From an uncultured Christensenella sp. (GTDB lineage Bacteria > Bacillota > Clostridia > Christensenellales > Borkfalkiaceae), in assembly GCA_910585705.1 (NCBI GenBank), contig CAJUER010000002.1:248001-312000 (forward strand): a stretch of DNA of 64,000 bases, given 5' to 3'. The translations under genes and the position numbers were made by a program. The notes below the pieces were generated by a model that had not been told where the DNA came from, did no database searches, and worked only from the letters and a program-made list of their open reading frames with translations. Shown in pieces: positions 48,441-57,919 of the stretch (the stretch's first letter is position 1; every line of letters starts with the position of its first letter).

Positions 48441-49121
48441 ATGCGAAAAAACGGTTCAAGATTAATATCATTCAGGCAATATTGCCTTACCGATTTGTTT
48501 TTGTTCGCGGTGATATTAATCGCGTTCGAGCTTATACTGCATTTCGCTTATCGGGCTTTCGGACAGGCGACTTTGTTCTTCTTTTCGCCCATGCCCGCAA
48601 TAGTTTTGCTTGTAATGATGCGCTGGGGCTGGCCGAGCGTGTTTTACGCCGTTTTCGACGGCTTGCTGTATTGCCTTCTCAATTTAAAGACGGAAGGGTT
48701 CGAAAACAGTTTTTTCGCTATTTATATAATAGGAAACGCGGCGATAATGGTTTTACTGCTTATGACGAGGTTTATGGGCAGAAAACGCATAGCGGGCAAG
48801 TGGTATTTTTCACTGCTGTTCACGGTCGCGGGCTGGCTGGCTGTGGTGCTGGGCAGGGCAATCGTCGCGGCGTGCTTCGGCAAAAATTTTCTCGGCGCGG
48901 TGCTCAATCAGCTTATGGAGCCGATGACGCTTGCGATAAGTGTTCTGATTATTCTCGTAATGCGCAGGCTGGACGGAATGTTCGAATGGCAGCGCGGATT
49001 TTTAAAGCGGCTTGACGAGGAGCGCAAGGAAAAAATGCGCCGCGATACTTACGGCGACGAGCCTTTGGAAATCGACGAGGAAAGCCTTAAAATTTTAAAG
49101 AAAGACGACGATTTATATTGA
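48441..49121 (+). CDS. Polytopic membrane protein (first gene right of the prophage)
   Basis: 226 residues with about five or six TM helices (~16-35, 42-60, 65-83, 92-110, 121-142, 155-173) and a charged cytoplasmic tail (~185-226, RLDEERKEKMRRDTYGDEP). No binding motif recognised. Small multi-helix proteins like this sometimes serve as membrane partners of sugar transporters, and its position before the ABC genes suggests that. A short AAAGGGG/CCCCTTT hairpin follows at 49134-49150. Confidence 0.75.
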   Translation: MRKNGSRLISFRQYCLTDLFLFAVILIAFELILHFAYRAFGQATLFFFSPMPAIVLLVMMRWGWPSVFYAVFDGLLYCLLNLKTEGFENSFFAIYIIGNAAIMVLLLMTRFMGRKRIAGKWYFSLLFTVAGWLAVVLGRAIVAACFGKNFLGAVLNQLMEPMTLAISVLIILVMRRLDGMFEWQRGFLKRLDEERKEKMRRDTYGDEPLEIDEESLKILKKDDDLY

Positions 49122-49260
49122 TTATAAATTTTGAAAGGGGTAACCCCTTTGCGGTGTCGGACTACGCCGCAAAAAACTTTAACCGTTACGGTAATGCGCG
49201 GGCAACCGCTTTTACAAATAATTTGCATTTCATTTAAAAGTGATATGGAGGAAATTTTCA

Positions 49261-50325
49261 ATGTTCAAACTCAAATGTGACGACTTCCTTATCTACGACG
49301 AGGCGACGGGTACTTACAGTATGTCGCCCGAACAGCAGGTAAGGGACGAAACAGAGCGGAACAGATGGAAAAGCACGGGGCTGACGTTGCTGAAAGACTG
49401 GCGCCTTTATCTGATGCTGGTACCTATGATTTTGGTCTACCTGCTTTGGAAGTATATGCCCATGACGGAGCTGCTTGCGGCTTTCAGGTTCGGTAACTTT
49501 CAGGAAACTTCCGACCGTCCTTGGGTCGGCTTCAATAACTTCAAAGTTATTTTTGTCGGCGCGGAGTCAACGAAATTCTGGATGGCGTTCAGGAATACGT
49601 TCGTAATCGCGTTCTACGGATTGCTGTTCGGTTTCCCGCTTCCCATCATTCTCGCGCTTTTCTTCAACGAAGTACGTTCCAACATCGCAAGGTCGATTAT
49701 GCAGGTATGCGTATATCTGCCCAAATTCATTTCTACGGTTATCGTAACTTCGCTGACGCTTGCTCTGTTTGCAAGCAGCAGCGCGCGTTCGCCCGAAGGC
49801 GTTCTCACCAAACTGTTGGGCGCGATTTCGAGTTCCGGACATCTGGAAGACGCTATAAAAGCAGACGGACTTGTATATTCGCTCGAATATTTCCGTTCCA
49901 TTTACATTATCACGGATATTTGGGAGCACGCCGGGTACGACTCGATTGTGTTCTTCGCCGCAGTAATAGCGGTTTCACCGACCTCTTACGAGGCGGCGCA
50001 GATAGACGGTGCGGGTAAAATGGCGCAAATGCGTTACGTCGTAATACCCAGCATACTTTCAACCGTTGTAATAATGCTTATTATGAAGATAGGCGGACTT
50101 CTTTCCGTAGGCTACGAAAAGCTGTATCTGCTGTGTCCCAGCGCGGCGCTGAAAAACTATGAGGTTGCGGAAGTAGTTTCAACCTGGTCAAACGGTTTAA
50201 GCGGCAGCTTTACCGGTAGCGCTTACGGTATCGCCGGCGAAATGACTAACAACCTTATCGGTATGATTCTCGTAATCGGTTCGAACACGATTGCAAGAAA
50301 AGCTTCCGACGTATCGCTGTATTAA
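49261..50325 (+). CDS. Sugar ABC transporter permease (LplB-like)
   Basis: 354 residues. A ~40-residue N-terminal cytoplasmic extension is followed by six TM helices. The permease coupling motif EAAQIDGAGKMAQMRYVVIP (~247-266; EAA-x3-G-x9-I-x-LP type) contacts the ATPase. It is closest to LplB/YtcP-partner permeases for complex polysaccharide fragments. Strong site GGAGG before ATG. Confidence 0.93.
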   Translation: MFKLKCDDFLIYDEATGTYSMSPEQQVRDETERNRWKSTGLTLLKDWRLYLMLVPMILVYLLWKYMPMTELLAAFRFGNFQETSDRPWVGFNNFKVIFVGAESTKFWMAFRNTFVIAFYGLLFGFPLPIILALFFNEVRSNIARSIMQVCVYLPKFISTVIVTSLTLALFASSSARSPEGVLTKLLGAISSSGHLEDAIKADGLVYSLEYFRSIYIITDIWEHAGYDSIVFFAAVIAVSPTSYEAAQIDGAGKMAQMRYVVIPSILSTVVIMLIMKIGGLLSVGYEKLYLLCPSAALKNYEVAEVVSTWSNGLSGSFTGSAYGIAGEMTNNLIGMILVIGSNTIARKASDVSLY

Positions 50326-50340
50326 GGAGGAAAGGGAGTT

Positions 50341-51267
50341 ATGAAAAGAAAAATAGAAGTAAGCGAACTGATATTTAAAATCATCTCTTATTTTCTTCTG
50401 ATAGTTTTCTCGGCTCTGTGCCTGTATCCTCTCATTTACGCGCTCGGTTCTACGTTCAGCGACTGGACGGCAATCAAGGACGGAAAAGTAATTCTTTGGC
50501 CCGTCGGTTTCCAGGTTGAATCCTTTAAAGCCGTATTTATGGATAACCAGTTCTGGGTAAACTATTCGAACACCCTGTTCGTAACGTTTGTGGGAACTAT
50601 CTGGTGCCTTGTGTACTCGGTTCTCGGCGCGTATGCGCTTTCTAAAAAGCGCCTTCTCGGCAGACACGGCTTCAACTTCTTCCTCGTATTCACTATGTGG
50701 TTCTCGGCGGGCGTTATTCCCCAGTACCTCAACTATCAGCAGACGGGTAACATTCTTGCAAGCATAGTCGGCGGAAGCAATATGTATGCGATAGACCTTA
50801 AATGGCTTATCGTGCTTGCAATGGGTATGAACGCCACGAATATAATCCTTCTGCGTAACTCTTTCGAGGGCGTGCCCTCCGAAATAGAGGAAGCGGCGAG
50901 AATAGACGGAGCGACCGAGTTGCAGATACTCACTAAGGTTTACATACCGATGAGTAAAGCGACGATTGCAACGGTAGCGCTTTTCTTCGGAATTTCACGT
51001 TGGAACGGCTACTTCTGGGCTTATAAAGTACTCGGCTCGCAGCAGTCCTATAGCTGGCCCGTCCAGGTGTACATGCGCGACTTTATAGATAAAAACACCA
51101 ACCTTACGTTAAAGCTCGGCGACGACCCCGACATATCGAATATAGGTCAGGCTACTTCGATGGTTTACGCGATGGTCGTTCTCGCAATGGTGCCTATCCT
51201 CGTAATTTACCCCTTCATTCAGAAGTACTTTGCAAAGGGCGTAAATATGGGCGGCGTAAAAGAATAA
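50341..51267 (+). CDS. Sugar ABC transporter permease (LplC/YtcP-like)
   Basis: 308 residues with six TM helices. The EAA loop EIEEAARIDGATELQILTKVYIPMSK lies near residue 182. GNILASIVGGSNMYAIDLKW and the final VLAMVPILVIYPFIQKYFAKGVNMGGVKE are typical of the LplC group. Pairs with the permease 15 nt upstream. Confidence 0.93.
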   Translation: MKRKIEVSELIFKIISYFLLIVFSALCLYPLIYALGSTFSDWTAIKDGKVILWPVGFQVESFKAVFMDNQFWVNYSNTLFVTFVGTIWCLVYSVLGAYALSKKRLLGRHGFNFFLVFTMWFSAGVIPQYLNYQQTGNILASIVGGSNMYAIDLKWLIVLAMGMNATNIILLRNSFEGVPSEIEEAARIDGATELQILTKVYIPMSKATIATVALFFGISRWNGYFWAYKVLGSQQSYSWPVQVYMRDFIDKNTNLTLKLGDDPDISNIGQATSMVYAMVVLAMVPILVIYPFIQKYFAKGVNMGGVKE

Positions 51268-51328
51268 TAAAAATGATTTTGTTCCGCTCGTTCTGTGCGG
51301 ATTGAAATAAAAAAATAAGGAGAGAAAA

Positions 51329-54034
51329 ATGAACAAATACAAAAAGATTGCCGTAGCTGCGGTTTCCGTAGTGATGGCAGGTACGATGGCTGCTTCCATT
51401 GCCGGCTGTGATAAGGGCGGCGACAAGAAGGGTATCGACGTAATGAACAGATTCGAAGGCTTCATGCAGGACGCGTGGAAGTCGGCCGTTAAAGGATACG
51501 GCTCCACAAATTCTACTGGCGGCAATTTGTCTTCCGAATTTACTCCCAAAGTAAAGAGCGGTACTAAAGAGCTTGATTATGCGCAGAATACCGAATTAAG
51601 CACCGCAATCGGTTATGACGAAAAAGGCAATACCGGTATCAAATTCAACAACACCCTTATCGGAAACTTGAAAACATACGGTATAGCAACCGAAACGACG
51701 GCGACGATTTACGGCAACACTTACCAGAACAACAATCTTAAACCTGCATGGAATGCTTTGCAGGATAAGCTCGGCGTTAAAATCGTAGATACTTTCGATA
51801 ACGCAAAAACCGGCGACCAGATGAGCAAAATCAAGACTTCGCCTAAGCAGTTTGCAGGATACCAGTTATTCACGGCTTCTGCAAATGATATTAACACCGA
51901 AGGCGCTTCCGGCAATCTTTTGAACGTTGCGGACTATCTCGATTATATGCCCAACTACAAGGCGTTCCTCGACGCGAACCCCATAGTTCGTCTCTCTCTT
52001 ACGGCTGACGAAAACGGTTCGATGTATATGCTTCCTTACTTCGACGGTAACGACGATATCGAAAAGTTCGTACTTCTCAGAAAGGACTTCGTTGAAAAAC
52101 TGCTTGACGGAACTACCGCTCCCGACGGCACCGTTACCTGGAAGGCGCAGGGCGAGGCCAAAGGACTTACCACTACGAGCAGTTACGCTGAATCCTATAT
52201 GGGCAAGACGGGTAACTACGAAATAGACGTAACCGACCCTTCCGTGCTTGACGGAACTTCGAAAATCTGGGGCAACAACTCGCACAAAATAGACACGGAC
52301 GGACTTTCTGAGGCAGAGGCGGCAGAAAAGCTTGCTAAAACCGTAAAGGTTAAAGTAAATTACGACGCTGCTCTCGCTGCGGCAAAGGACGGGGCAACGG
52401 GACTCGGCAAAGCGATACAAGACGCGGCGGGCAAGGCGTACTCGGGCGACAGCGGTAATATCGTCGACTTGCAGAACTTTGCAATTAACGAAACGAGCGG
52501 CGATGTAAACGGGGCAAAGCTTCTCACTATAATGAGAGAGTATATTAAGGTTGCTTACGAACAGGGTTCCGAAAAATTCTATGTAGGCGAAGGCAAAAAG
52601 CTTTCCGACGTGTTCAACAGCGCTTACGCGGCTTGGGACGTTGACCTTTATACGGCGCTCGGCAGATGCTTCGTAACAAGCGGTACGGCGCTCGGCGGCG
52701 AGGTAAAGGGAACGAAAGATTTGTTCCTTATCACGGGTCGTGAATATAAATCCAACAGGTTTATCGATACTTCCGCACTTGCGGGCGAGCTTTACGGCGT
52801 ACGCGGTCTCGAATCGAGATACCAGTATACTTATATTAAGGCGGACGGCAATATTACCGACGCGCGTTCTCATACCGAAACGTACGAAGCGGTAAACAAA
52901 ATGTACAGCCTCACTCAGGAAGGTTTGTACAACCCGATGGTTAAAGACAACATTACCAACGGCTGGTCGTCGGCAAGCGATGCGGACAATAAGGGCGTGC
53001 AGACGCTTTCGCTTCACGATTACGTTCAGACCCAGACGGCAAAAGCAGGCTTTAATGCAGAGCAGTCAAACGGCGCTAATCCTTATAACTTCGCACCCGT
53101 TATTACTCCCGTTTCGAAGTGGGATACGGACGACGACGGCACGAAGGATGCCGTTATGAGATTTACCGAAAGCTGGCGCGGCGTTAAAAACACCGGCTGG
53201 TGTATCTCGAAAGAAGGCGTAAAGGGCAATGCGGATAAGCTTTCGGCTGCGCTTGCGTTTGTAGATTACTTCTTCTCGAACGACGGTCAGATTCTTATGA
53301 CCTACGGTCCTCAGGGCAACGGTAACGATGACGGCTCGGTTGAAGCGGCAAAGGCTGCCAGCGGCGGATTCTGGTACGGCAACGAGGTTACCGACTATCC
53401 TGCAGCTGCGCTTGAAACCATCGGCGGACAGAAGGTCGTAAAGAAGGAATACAAGCACTTATATTTCAGCTATAACGATAAGGTTTACACCGGCGAATAC
53501 TATAACGGCAGACAGATTCCCATTCTGACAGCCAGCTCGAAAGCAATGTTTGATATTAAGAGTCTTGGTAACAAGAGCTTCACGAACTATGCGCGTTACT
53601 ACATCGGCAGTGCGCTTAATATCGGTAACAAAGATCAGGGATTCGAATATCAGTGCACGGCTAAGTGCGGTATCGTAGGCTCTCAGATTGTGAACATCGC
53701 GCTTGTAAACGGAACAATCAAGCATCCTTCGCAGGTAGTTCCTTCTGAGGTCGGCACTAAGAACGATACGAACTGGTACACGCTTGCGCCTTCGCTTCTT
53801 CCCTACTCGAAGAGAGCAAACGACGCTATATCAATTGCTCCTTACAACCTTGTAACGGGCGTAGGTCAGGCAAATAACCTTTTCGCGGCGGAAGGTACCG
53901 CAACACCCAACCTCATAATCGACATTATGGCATACGGACTCGGTTCGGGTAAACCCATAAGAGTTATGAGCGACGGTTCGTTGATACCCGACACTGCGCA
54001 GGGCGTAATCGATTATCTTAATAACCTTAAATAA
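51329..54034 (+). CDS. Large lipoprotein substrate-binding protein
   Basis: 901 residues, much longer than ordinary sugar-binding proteins (~400-550). Signal peptide ~1-27 ends in a lipobox IAGC (Cys 27) for lipid anchoring. The N-terminal part binds ligand as in LplA-type proteins. From ~360 there are extra segments and Ala-rich stretches. The size suits binding of long pectic oligosaccharides. It sits between the permeases and the ATPase. Confidence 0.9.
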   Translation: MNKYKKIAVAAVSVVMAGTMAASIAGCDKGGDKKGIDVMNRFEGFMQDAWKSAVKGYGSTNSTGGNLSSEFTPKVKSGTKELDYAQNTELSTAIGYDEKGNTGIKFNNTLIGNLKTYGIATETTATIYGNTYQNNNLKPAWNALQDKLGVKIVDTFDNAKTGDQMSKIKTSPKQFAGYQLFTASANDINTEGASGNLLNVADYLDYMPNYKAFLDANPIVRLSLTADENGSMYMLPYFDGNDDIEKFVLLRKDFVEKLLDGTTAPDGTVTWKAQGEAKGLTTTSSYAESYMGKTGNYEIDVTDPSVLDGTSKIWGNNSHKIDTDGLSEAEAAEKLAKTVKVKVNYDAALAAAKDGATGLGKAIQDAAGKAYSGDSGNIVDLQNFAINETSGDVNGAKLLTIMREYIKVAYEQGSEKFYVGEGKKLSDVFNSAYAAWDVDLYTALGRCFVTSGTALGGEVKGTKDLFLITGREYKSNRFIDTSALAGELYGVRGLESRYQYTYIKADGNITDARSHTETYEAVNKMYSLTQEGLYNPMVKDNITNGWSSASDADNKGVQTLSLHDYVQTQTAKAGFNAEQSNGANPYNFAPVITPVSKWDTDDDGTKDAVMRFTESWRGVKNTGWCISKEGVKGNADKLSAALAFVDYFFSNDGQILMTYGPQGNGNDDGSVEAAKAASGGFWYGNEVTDYPAAALETIGGQKVVKKEYKHLYFSYNDKVYTGEYYNGRQIPILTASSKAMFDIKSLGNKSFTNYARYYIGSALNIGNKDQGFEYQCTAKCGIVGSQIVNIALVNGTIKHPSQVVPSEVGTKNDTNWYTLAPSLLPYSKRANDAISIAPYNLVTGVGQANNLFAAEGTATPNLIIDIMAYGLGSGKPIRVMSDGSLIPDTAQGVIDYLNNLK

Positions 54035-54139
54035 TCGCAAAGCAAGGTATTTGTAAGTAGGTTAATTCAAAATCAATATTTTTGTCGGCGCCCGCCTTCG
54101 GGCGGGCGCGGATAAAAAGTTTTTTCGGGGAATTTGGAT

Positions 54140-54748
54140 ATGAAGACTCAAATGAGATTTCAGAAAATATTGATGCTCGTTACGCTTGTTGTGGCGGCGC
54201 TTAGCTTTGTCTATGCACTGTCGTTCTGCGGCGGCACGGTATATCAATATAATTCTTTATACGACCAGATTAACAAGGTCGAAGAAGTGGAGGGAGCGGA
54301 AGCGCTTTTCCTTGCTTCCCAAAAATATAACGATATTCTTATCGGACTTTCCGTCGCGTTTATCGTTATCGTGGCGCTCAATTTCGTAATGGCGTCGCAG
54401 TCAAGGCGTAACTACTATGTTACCAACTACGTTTCGATTATTCTCACGGCGGTCTACGCTGTGGTTTTTGCAATACTTTTGCTTGTATTCGTAAGCAATA
54501 CGTTTTCGCTTTTTGCCGCTATCGACAAGGAAGTCGCCGAATTCGAATATTCTCTTGTAATGGACGACTTCAAATATTCCATTGCGAATTTCATTCTCGG
54601 CTATCTTATGGCGGCGCTTATGATTGTCAACGCGGTGGTTCTCGTACTTAATCTTGTTTGGAAAATTAAACTTATGAAGGGCGAGAAGCAGCTTCTTAAA
54701 GGCGTTATGTACAGGGACGCGTCCGGTCGTGAAGAGGAGGTTGTTTGA
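54140..54748 (+). CDS. Small four-TM membrane protein 1 of the transporter operon
   Basis: 202 residues. Hydrophobic segments at ~10-32, 65-85, 95-120 and 150-178; the loop GGTVYQYNSLYDQINKVEEVEGAEAL is outside. The last residues are charged (SGREEEVV). The ATG was chosen over a TTG 6 nt upstream. It overlaps nothing but shares the operon. No family recognised; three similar proteins follow in the operon. Confidence 0.75.
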   Translation: MKTQMRFQKILMLVTLVVAALSFVYALSFCGGTVYQYNSLYDQINKVEEVEGAEALFLASQKYNDILIGLSVAFIVIVALNFVMASQSRRNYYVTNYVSIILTAVYAVVFAILLLVFVSNTFSLFAAIDKEVAEFEYSLVMDDFKYSIANFILGYLMAALMIVNAVVLVLNLVWKIKLMKGEKQLLKGVMYRDASGREEEVV

Positions 54749-54750
54749 TT

Positions 54751-55428
54751 ATGGCAAAGAAAACCGTAAACCAGCAAATTATCGCTGACGACATTCTCCG
54801 CTACAAGAGAAATAAACTTGCGCAGATTCTGGCAATTCTGGGGCTTGTGTTCAACTGCCTGTACTTCTGCATTCTGTACGCTATACCCGATTCGGATATG
54901 CGCAAAATGACGCTGGGTTTTTCCGTTATTTTAACGCTTATAATCCTGCTTATGATTTTCCTTTCTTCGGAAGGAGTTAAGGGCTACAATAAAAAGTTCA
55001 GTATCGTACTGCTTGTAATTGCGGCTTTTCAGATTTTGAGAATATTCTACTATCCTTTGAATGGACTTATCAACGATAGTCTGAAAGGAATCGGATATTT
55101 CGGATACTATCCCGAAAACAGCGGTTTCTATTTTACGATAATGCTTATCTATCTTCTCGCGTCGTCGGCTTGCCTCATCGCCTCCGCCGTATTGGGCTGG
55201 GTGTATGCGGTAAGGCTTCAGAAATTCCAAAAGAAACTCGATAACGGCGAAATATCCGTCGAAGCTACTATGGCGGCAATGGACGAAGAAGATGCAGTTG
55301 CGGCAGAGCAGGCGCGCTTTGCGGCCGAAGCATTAGCGGCTGAAAGCATACAAACAGACGAGACGAATGCCGGCACGGCAATAAACCTTGAAGCCGAACA
55401 GTCCGAAACCGACGGGGAGGTGAAATAA
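54751..55428 (+). CDS. Small membrane protein 2 with acidic C-terminal tail
   Basis: 225 residues. Four TM helices (~24-45, 52-72, 82-101, 125-150) and a ~65-residue acidic, Ala/Glu-rich tail (EEDAVAAEQARFAAEALAAES). AGGAGG lies 10 nt before the ATG. Its TAATG overlaps the ATPase start. Probably an accessory of the transporter; function unknown. Confidence 0.75.
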   Translation: MAKKTVNQQIIADDILRYKRNKLAQILAILGLVFNCLYFCILYAIPDSDMRKMTLGFSVILTLIILLMIFLSSEGVKGYNKKFSIVLLVIAAFQILRIFYYPLNGLINDSLKGIGYFGYYPENSGFYFTIMLIYLLASSACLIASAVLGWVYAVRLQKFQKKLDNGEISVEATMAAMDEEDAVAAEQARFAAEALAAESIQTDETNAGTAINLEAEQSETDGEVK

Positions 55429-56534
55429 TGCCTGAGGTAAATATTCAGCATCTGGAAAAAGTATACGACAATAAGGTCAAGGCGGTACACGATTTCAATC
55501 TCGACATCGCCGACGGCGAATTTATAGTCCTCGTAGGACCTTCGGGTTGCGGCAAATCCACGACTTTGCGTATGGTTGCCGGACTAGAAGATATAACGAG
55601 CGGAGACCTTATAATAGACGGCAAAAATTGTACCCGTCTTCCGCCGAAGGACAGAGACATAGCGATGGTTTTCCAGAACTACGCGCTGTACGGTCATATG
55701 ACAATCTACGAAAATATGGCGTTCTCTCTGACCCTCCGCAAGGAAAAGAAGGACGTAATACACAGAAAGGTTATGGCGGCTGCGGAAATTCTCGATTTGA
55801 AGTCCCAGCTCAACAAAAAGCCCAAGCAGCTTTCAGGCGGTCAGCGCCAGCGTGTTGCAATGGGGCGTGCAATCGTCCGTAACCCCAAAGTTTTCCTCTT
55901 TGACGAACCTTTGTCCAACCTCGACGCGAAGCTGCGCGGCTCGATGAGAAGAGAGCTTATACTTCTTCACAAAAAGCTTAACGCAACTATAATGTACGTT
56001 ACGCACGACCAGACGGAAGCTTTAACGCTTGCGGACAGAATCGTCTGTATGTCTATGGGTCATGTTCAGCAGATAGGCAAGCCTATCGAACTTTACGAAA
56101 AACCCGCAAACACCTTCGTTGCTACGTTTATAGGGCTTCCTCCCATGAATATGTTCGAGGGCGTTATAGAAAAAGGTAAATTCAAAAGCTCTCTGTTCGA
56201 GTATCCTTTGAACGACGCGCAGAAGGATTTGCTTAAAGGCTACGAGGGGCAGTCCGTAATTCTCGGTGTCCGTCCCGAAAACATAACGCGCGACGGCAAT
56301 GTTAAATTACATATTACGAATAACGAGAACTTGGGTATGAATACGCTCGTGCACGGCAAAATCGGCGGAGTTAAAATAATAGTCTGCAAGTTTGCCGAGT
56401 GGTGCAACTATAAAGTGGGCGAAGAAATAAATATCGGTTTTGATCCCGAAATGATGCACTTCTTCGAACTGCCCGAAGGCGATATTCCCGGCAAGGCAAT
56501 AAGGCAAGGAGGGGAAAACGATGGAACAGACTAA
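55428..56534 (+). CDS. MsmX/UgpC-type sugar ABC transporter ATPase
   Basis: 368 residues. Walker A GPSGCGKST (~37), Q-loop VFQNYALYG, signature LSGGQRQRVAMG (~135), Walker B LFDEPLSNLDA (~158), H-loop THDQTEALT; C-terminal MalK-like regulatory domain. Here it lies within the transporter operon, unlike the copy at 4332. It overlaps the next gene by 14 nt. Confidence 0.95.
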   Translation: MPEVNIQHLEKVYDNKVKAVHDFNLDIADGEFIVLVGPSGCGKSTTLRMVAGLEDITSGDLIIDGKNCTRLPPKDRDIAMVFQNYALYGHMTIYENMAFSLTLRKEKKDVIHRKVMAAAEILDLKSQLNKKPKQLSGGQRQRVAMGRAIVRNPKVFLFDEPLSNLDAKLRGSMRRELILLHKKLNATIMYVTHDQTEALTLADRIVCMSMGHVQQIGKPIELYEKPANTFVATFIGLPPMNMFEGVIEKGKFKSSLFEYPLNDAQKDLLKGYEGQSVILGVRPENITRDGNVKLHITNNENLGMNTLVHGKIGGVKIIVCKFAEWCNYKVGEEINIGFDPEMMHFFELPEGDIPGKAIRQGGENDGTD

Positions 56535-57144
56535 ATATGTTGAAGAAAACGCAAAACCTTCCAAAGGCAAAGCGTTTTTAGAGGCGGTCAAGGAGTGGTT
56601 CAGGAAATTCACCGTAAAACTTAAACGCAGACCGATGAACATTGCGTTCTTCGTTCTGATAGTTTCGGCGGTTCTGTATCTGTGCTCGCTTGGCAACCTT
56701 TCGCAGACTGCGTTAAACGTCCATGTCGAATGGATAGGACTAAGCGAATTCGTAAACACGCTATTTTGCATACTTTCGCTCTTGCTGTTCTTAAACGCAT
56801 TCCCCAAGCGTTCAAAGAAACCCAAAATAGTTATGCTTGTTCTGCTGTTTGTGTTTATTGCGGCAATGATTGCTTTCGATCTGATATTCTATATCCGCGT
56901 AGGCGACGCTTACCATAAGAATATAGACTCGGGCGACCTTACCGGTCAGGGCAGAATCGATATGGAAAAATATCTGCTTCCCGCTTTGAATTCCACGATT
57001 GCGCATATTGTGCTTGTGGGCGTTGCGGCGCTGCTTACGGCAACATATCCTCTGTACGGCAGATTGCTCAATAAAATCAATACCCGCAAGGTCGTCGAAT
57101 CCACCGAACTTAAGGAAACTATCGACGCCGCAGAGGAAGTTTGA
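56521..57144 (+). CDS. Small membrane protein 3 of the transporter operon
   Basis: 207 residues. Hydrophobic segments near 40-60, 78-98, 105-127 and 160-182. The polar N-terminus (EQTKYVEENAKPSKGKAFLEAVKEW) is cytoplasmic. Start ATG lies within the ATPase end, after AAGGAGGGG. Related in size and layout to neighbours 1 and 2. Confidence 0.75.
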   Translation: MEQTKYVEENAKPSKGKAFLEAVKEWFRKFTVKLKRRPMNIAFFVLIVSAVLYLCSLGNLSQTALNVHVEWIGLSEFVNTLFCILSLLLFLNAFPKRSKKPKIVMLVLLFVFIAAMIAFDLIFYIRVGDAYHKNIDSGDLTGQGRIDMEKYLLPALNSTIAHIVLVGVAALLTATYPLYGRLLNKINTRKVVESTELKETIDAAEEV

Positions 57145-57214
57145 TTATAATTTAAGATTTAGAAGAAAAGTAGCCGGCAAAATTCTTTTGTCGGCTATTT
57201 ATAAAAGGTAGACT

Positions 57215-57919
57215 ATGGCGAAAAAGAACAAAAAAATCCGCGAAACGACTATCGAAAACTTTTACGACCTGCGCCTCGATAAAATAGACGAGCTTGTCGC
57301 GGCGTTAAAGGACGAAGACACCGGCGGTGAAAATATTTCTATGAATATTGCCGACTGTACTGGCGAATCTAAGGAAGGAATGTCCGAGCGTACAAGAAAC
57401 AGGGAATTCGATCCCTACAAGGTTGACAGGTTTTCGCGCATACCCGCCTGGATAAAAGCTATTTTCATAAAATTCTGGTTTGCGGGTATGGTTTGCTATT
57501 TCGTGATGATGGGTTTGAAAATCGGCAACGATTTGGACAGGCTAGTGCTTGTCGGCGCGGTGCTCGGAGTTGTCGTAGACGTATTAGTAAATCCGTTGTT
57601 CCGATATATGGAAAGCGACCGCAGGGAATATAACGCATATATGATGTTTCCGTTCCCTTTCAGGGCGTTCTGGACTTTCTTTACAAACCTTATATATTAT
57701 ATATTTGTGCTGGTCTGCGTAAATTTCTGTTATCTGGGTCTTAACGAGCTTCTGAATTTAATCAAGGGCACGACGGAGGTCATTCATCTCGGAGTCGAGC
57801 CGTTGCTGTTCGGCGTCATAACGGTTGCGTGCGATATGTTGTTTATCGGCATTAAAAACGGCGTTGTGATGCTTGTGAAAAAATACAAAAAAAGCGATAA
57901 AGGTGCGGTCAATGTTTAA
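57215..57919 (+). CDS. Small membrane protein 4 of the transporter operon
   Basis: 234 residues. The ~75-residue charged N-terminus contains NREFDPYKVDRFSRIPAWIKAIFIKFWFAG, leading into TM helices at ~85-105, 112-130, 150-175 and 190-215. It overlaps the polygalacturonase gene by 8 nt. The short gap before it holds a GCCGGCAAAATTCTTTTGTCGGC hairpin-like stretch. Function unknown. Confidence 0.75.
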   Translation: MAKKNKKIRETTIENFYDLRLDKIDELVAALKDEDTGGENISMNIADCTGESKEGMSERTRNREFDPYKVDRFSRIPAWIKAIFIKFWFAGMVCYFVMMGLKIGNDLDRLVLVGAVLGVVVDVLVNPLFRYMESDRREYNAYMMFPFPFRAFWTFFTNLIYYIFVLVCVNFCYLGLNELLNLIKGTTEVIHLGVEPLLFGVITVACDMLFIGIKNGVVMLVKKYKKSDKGAVNV

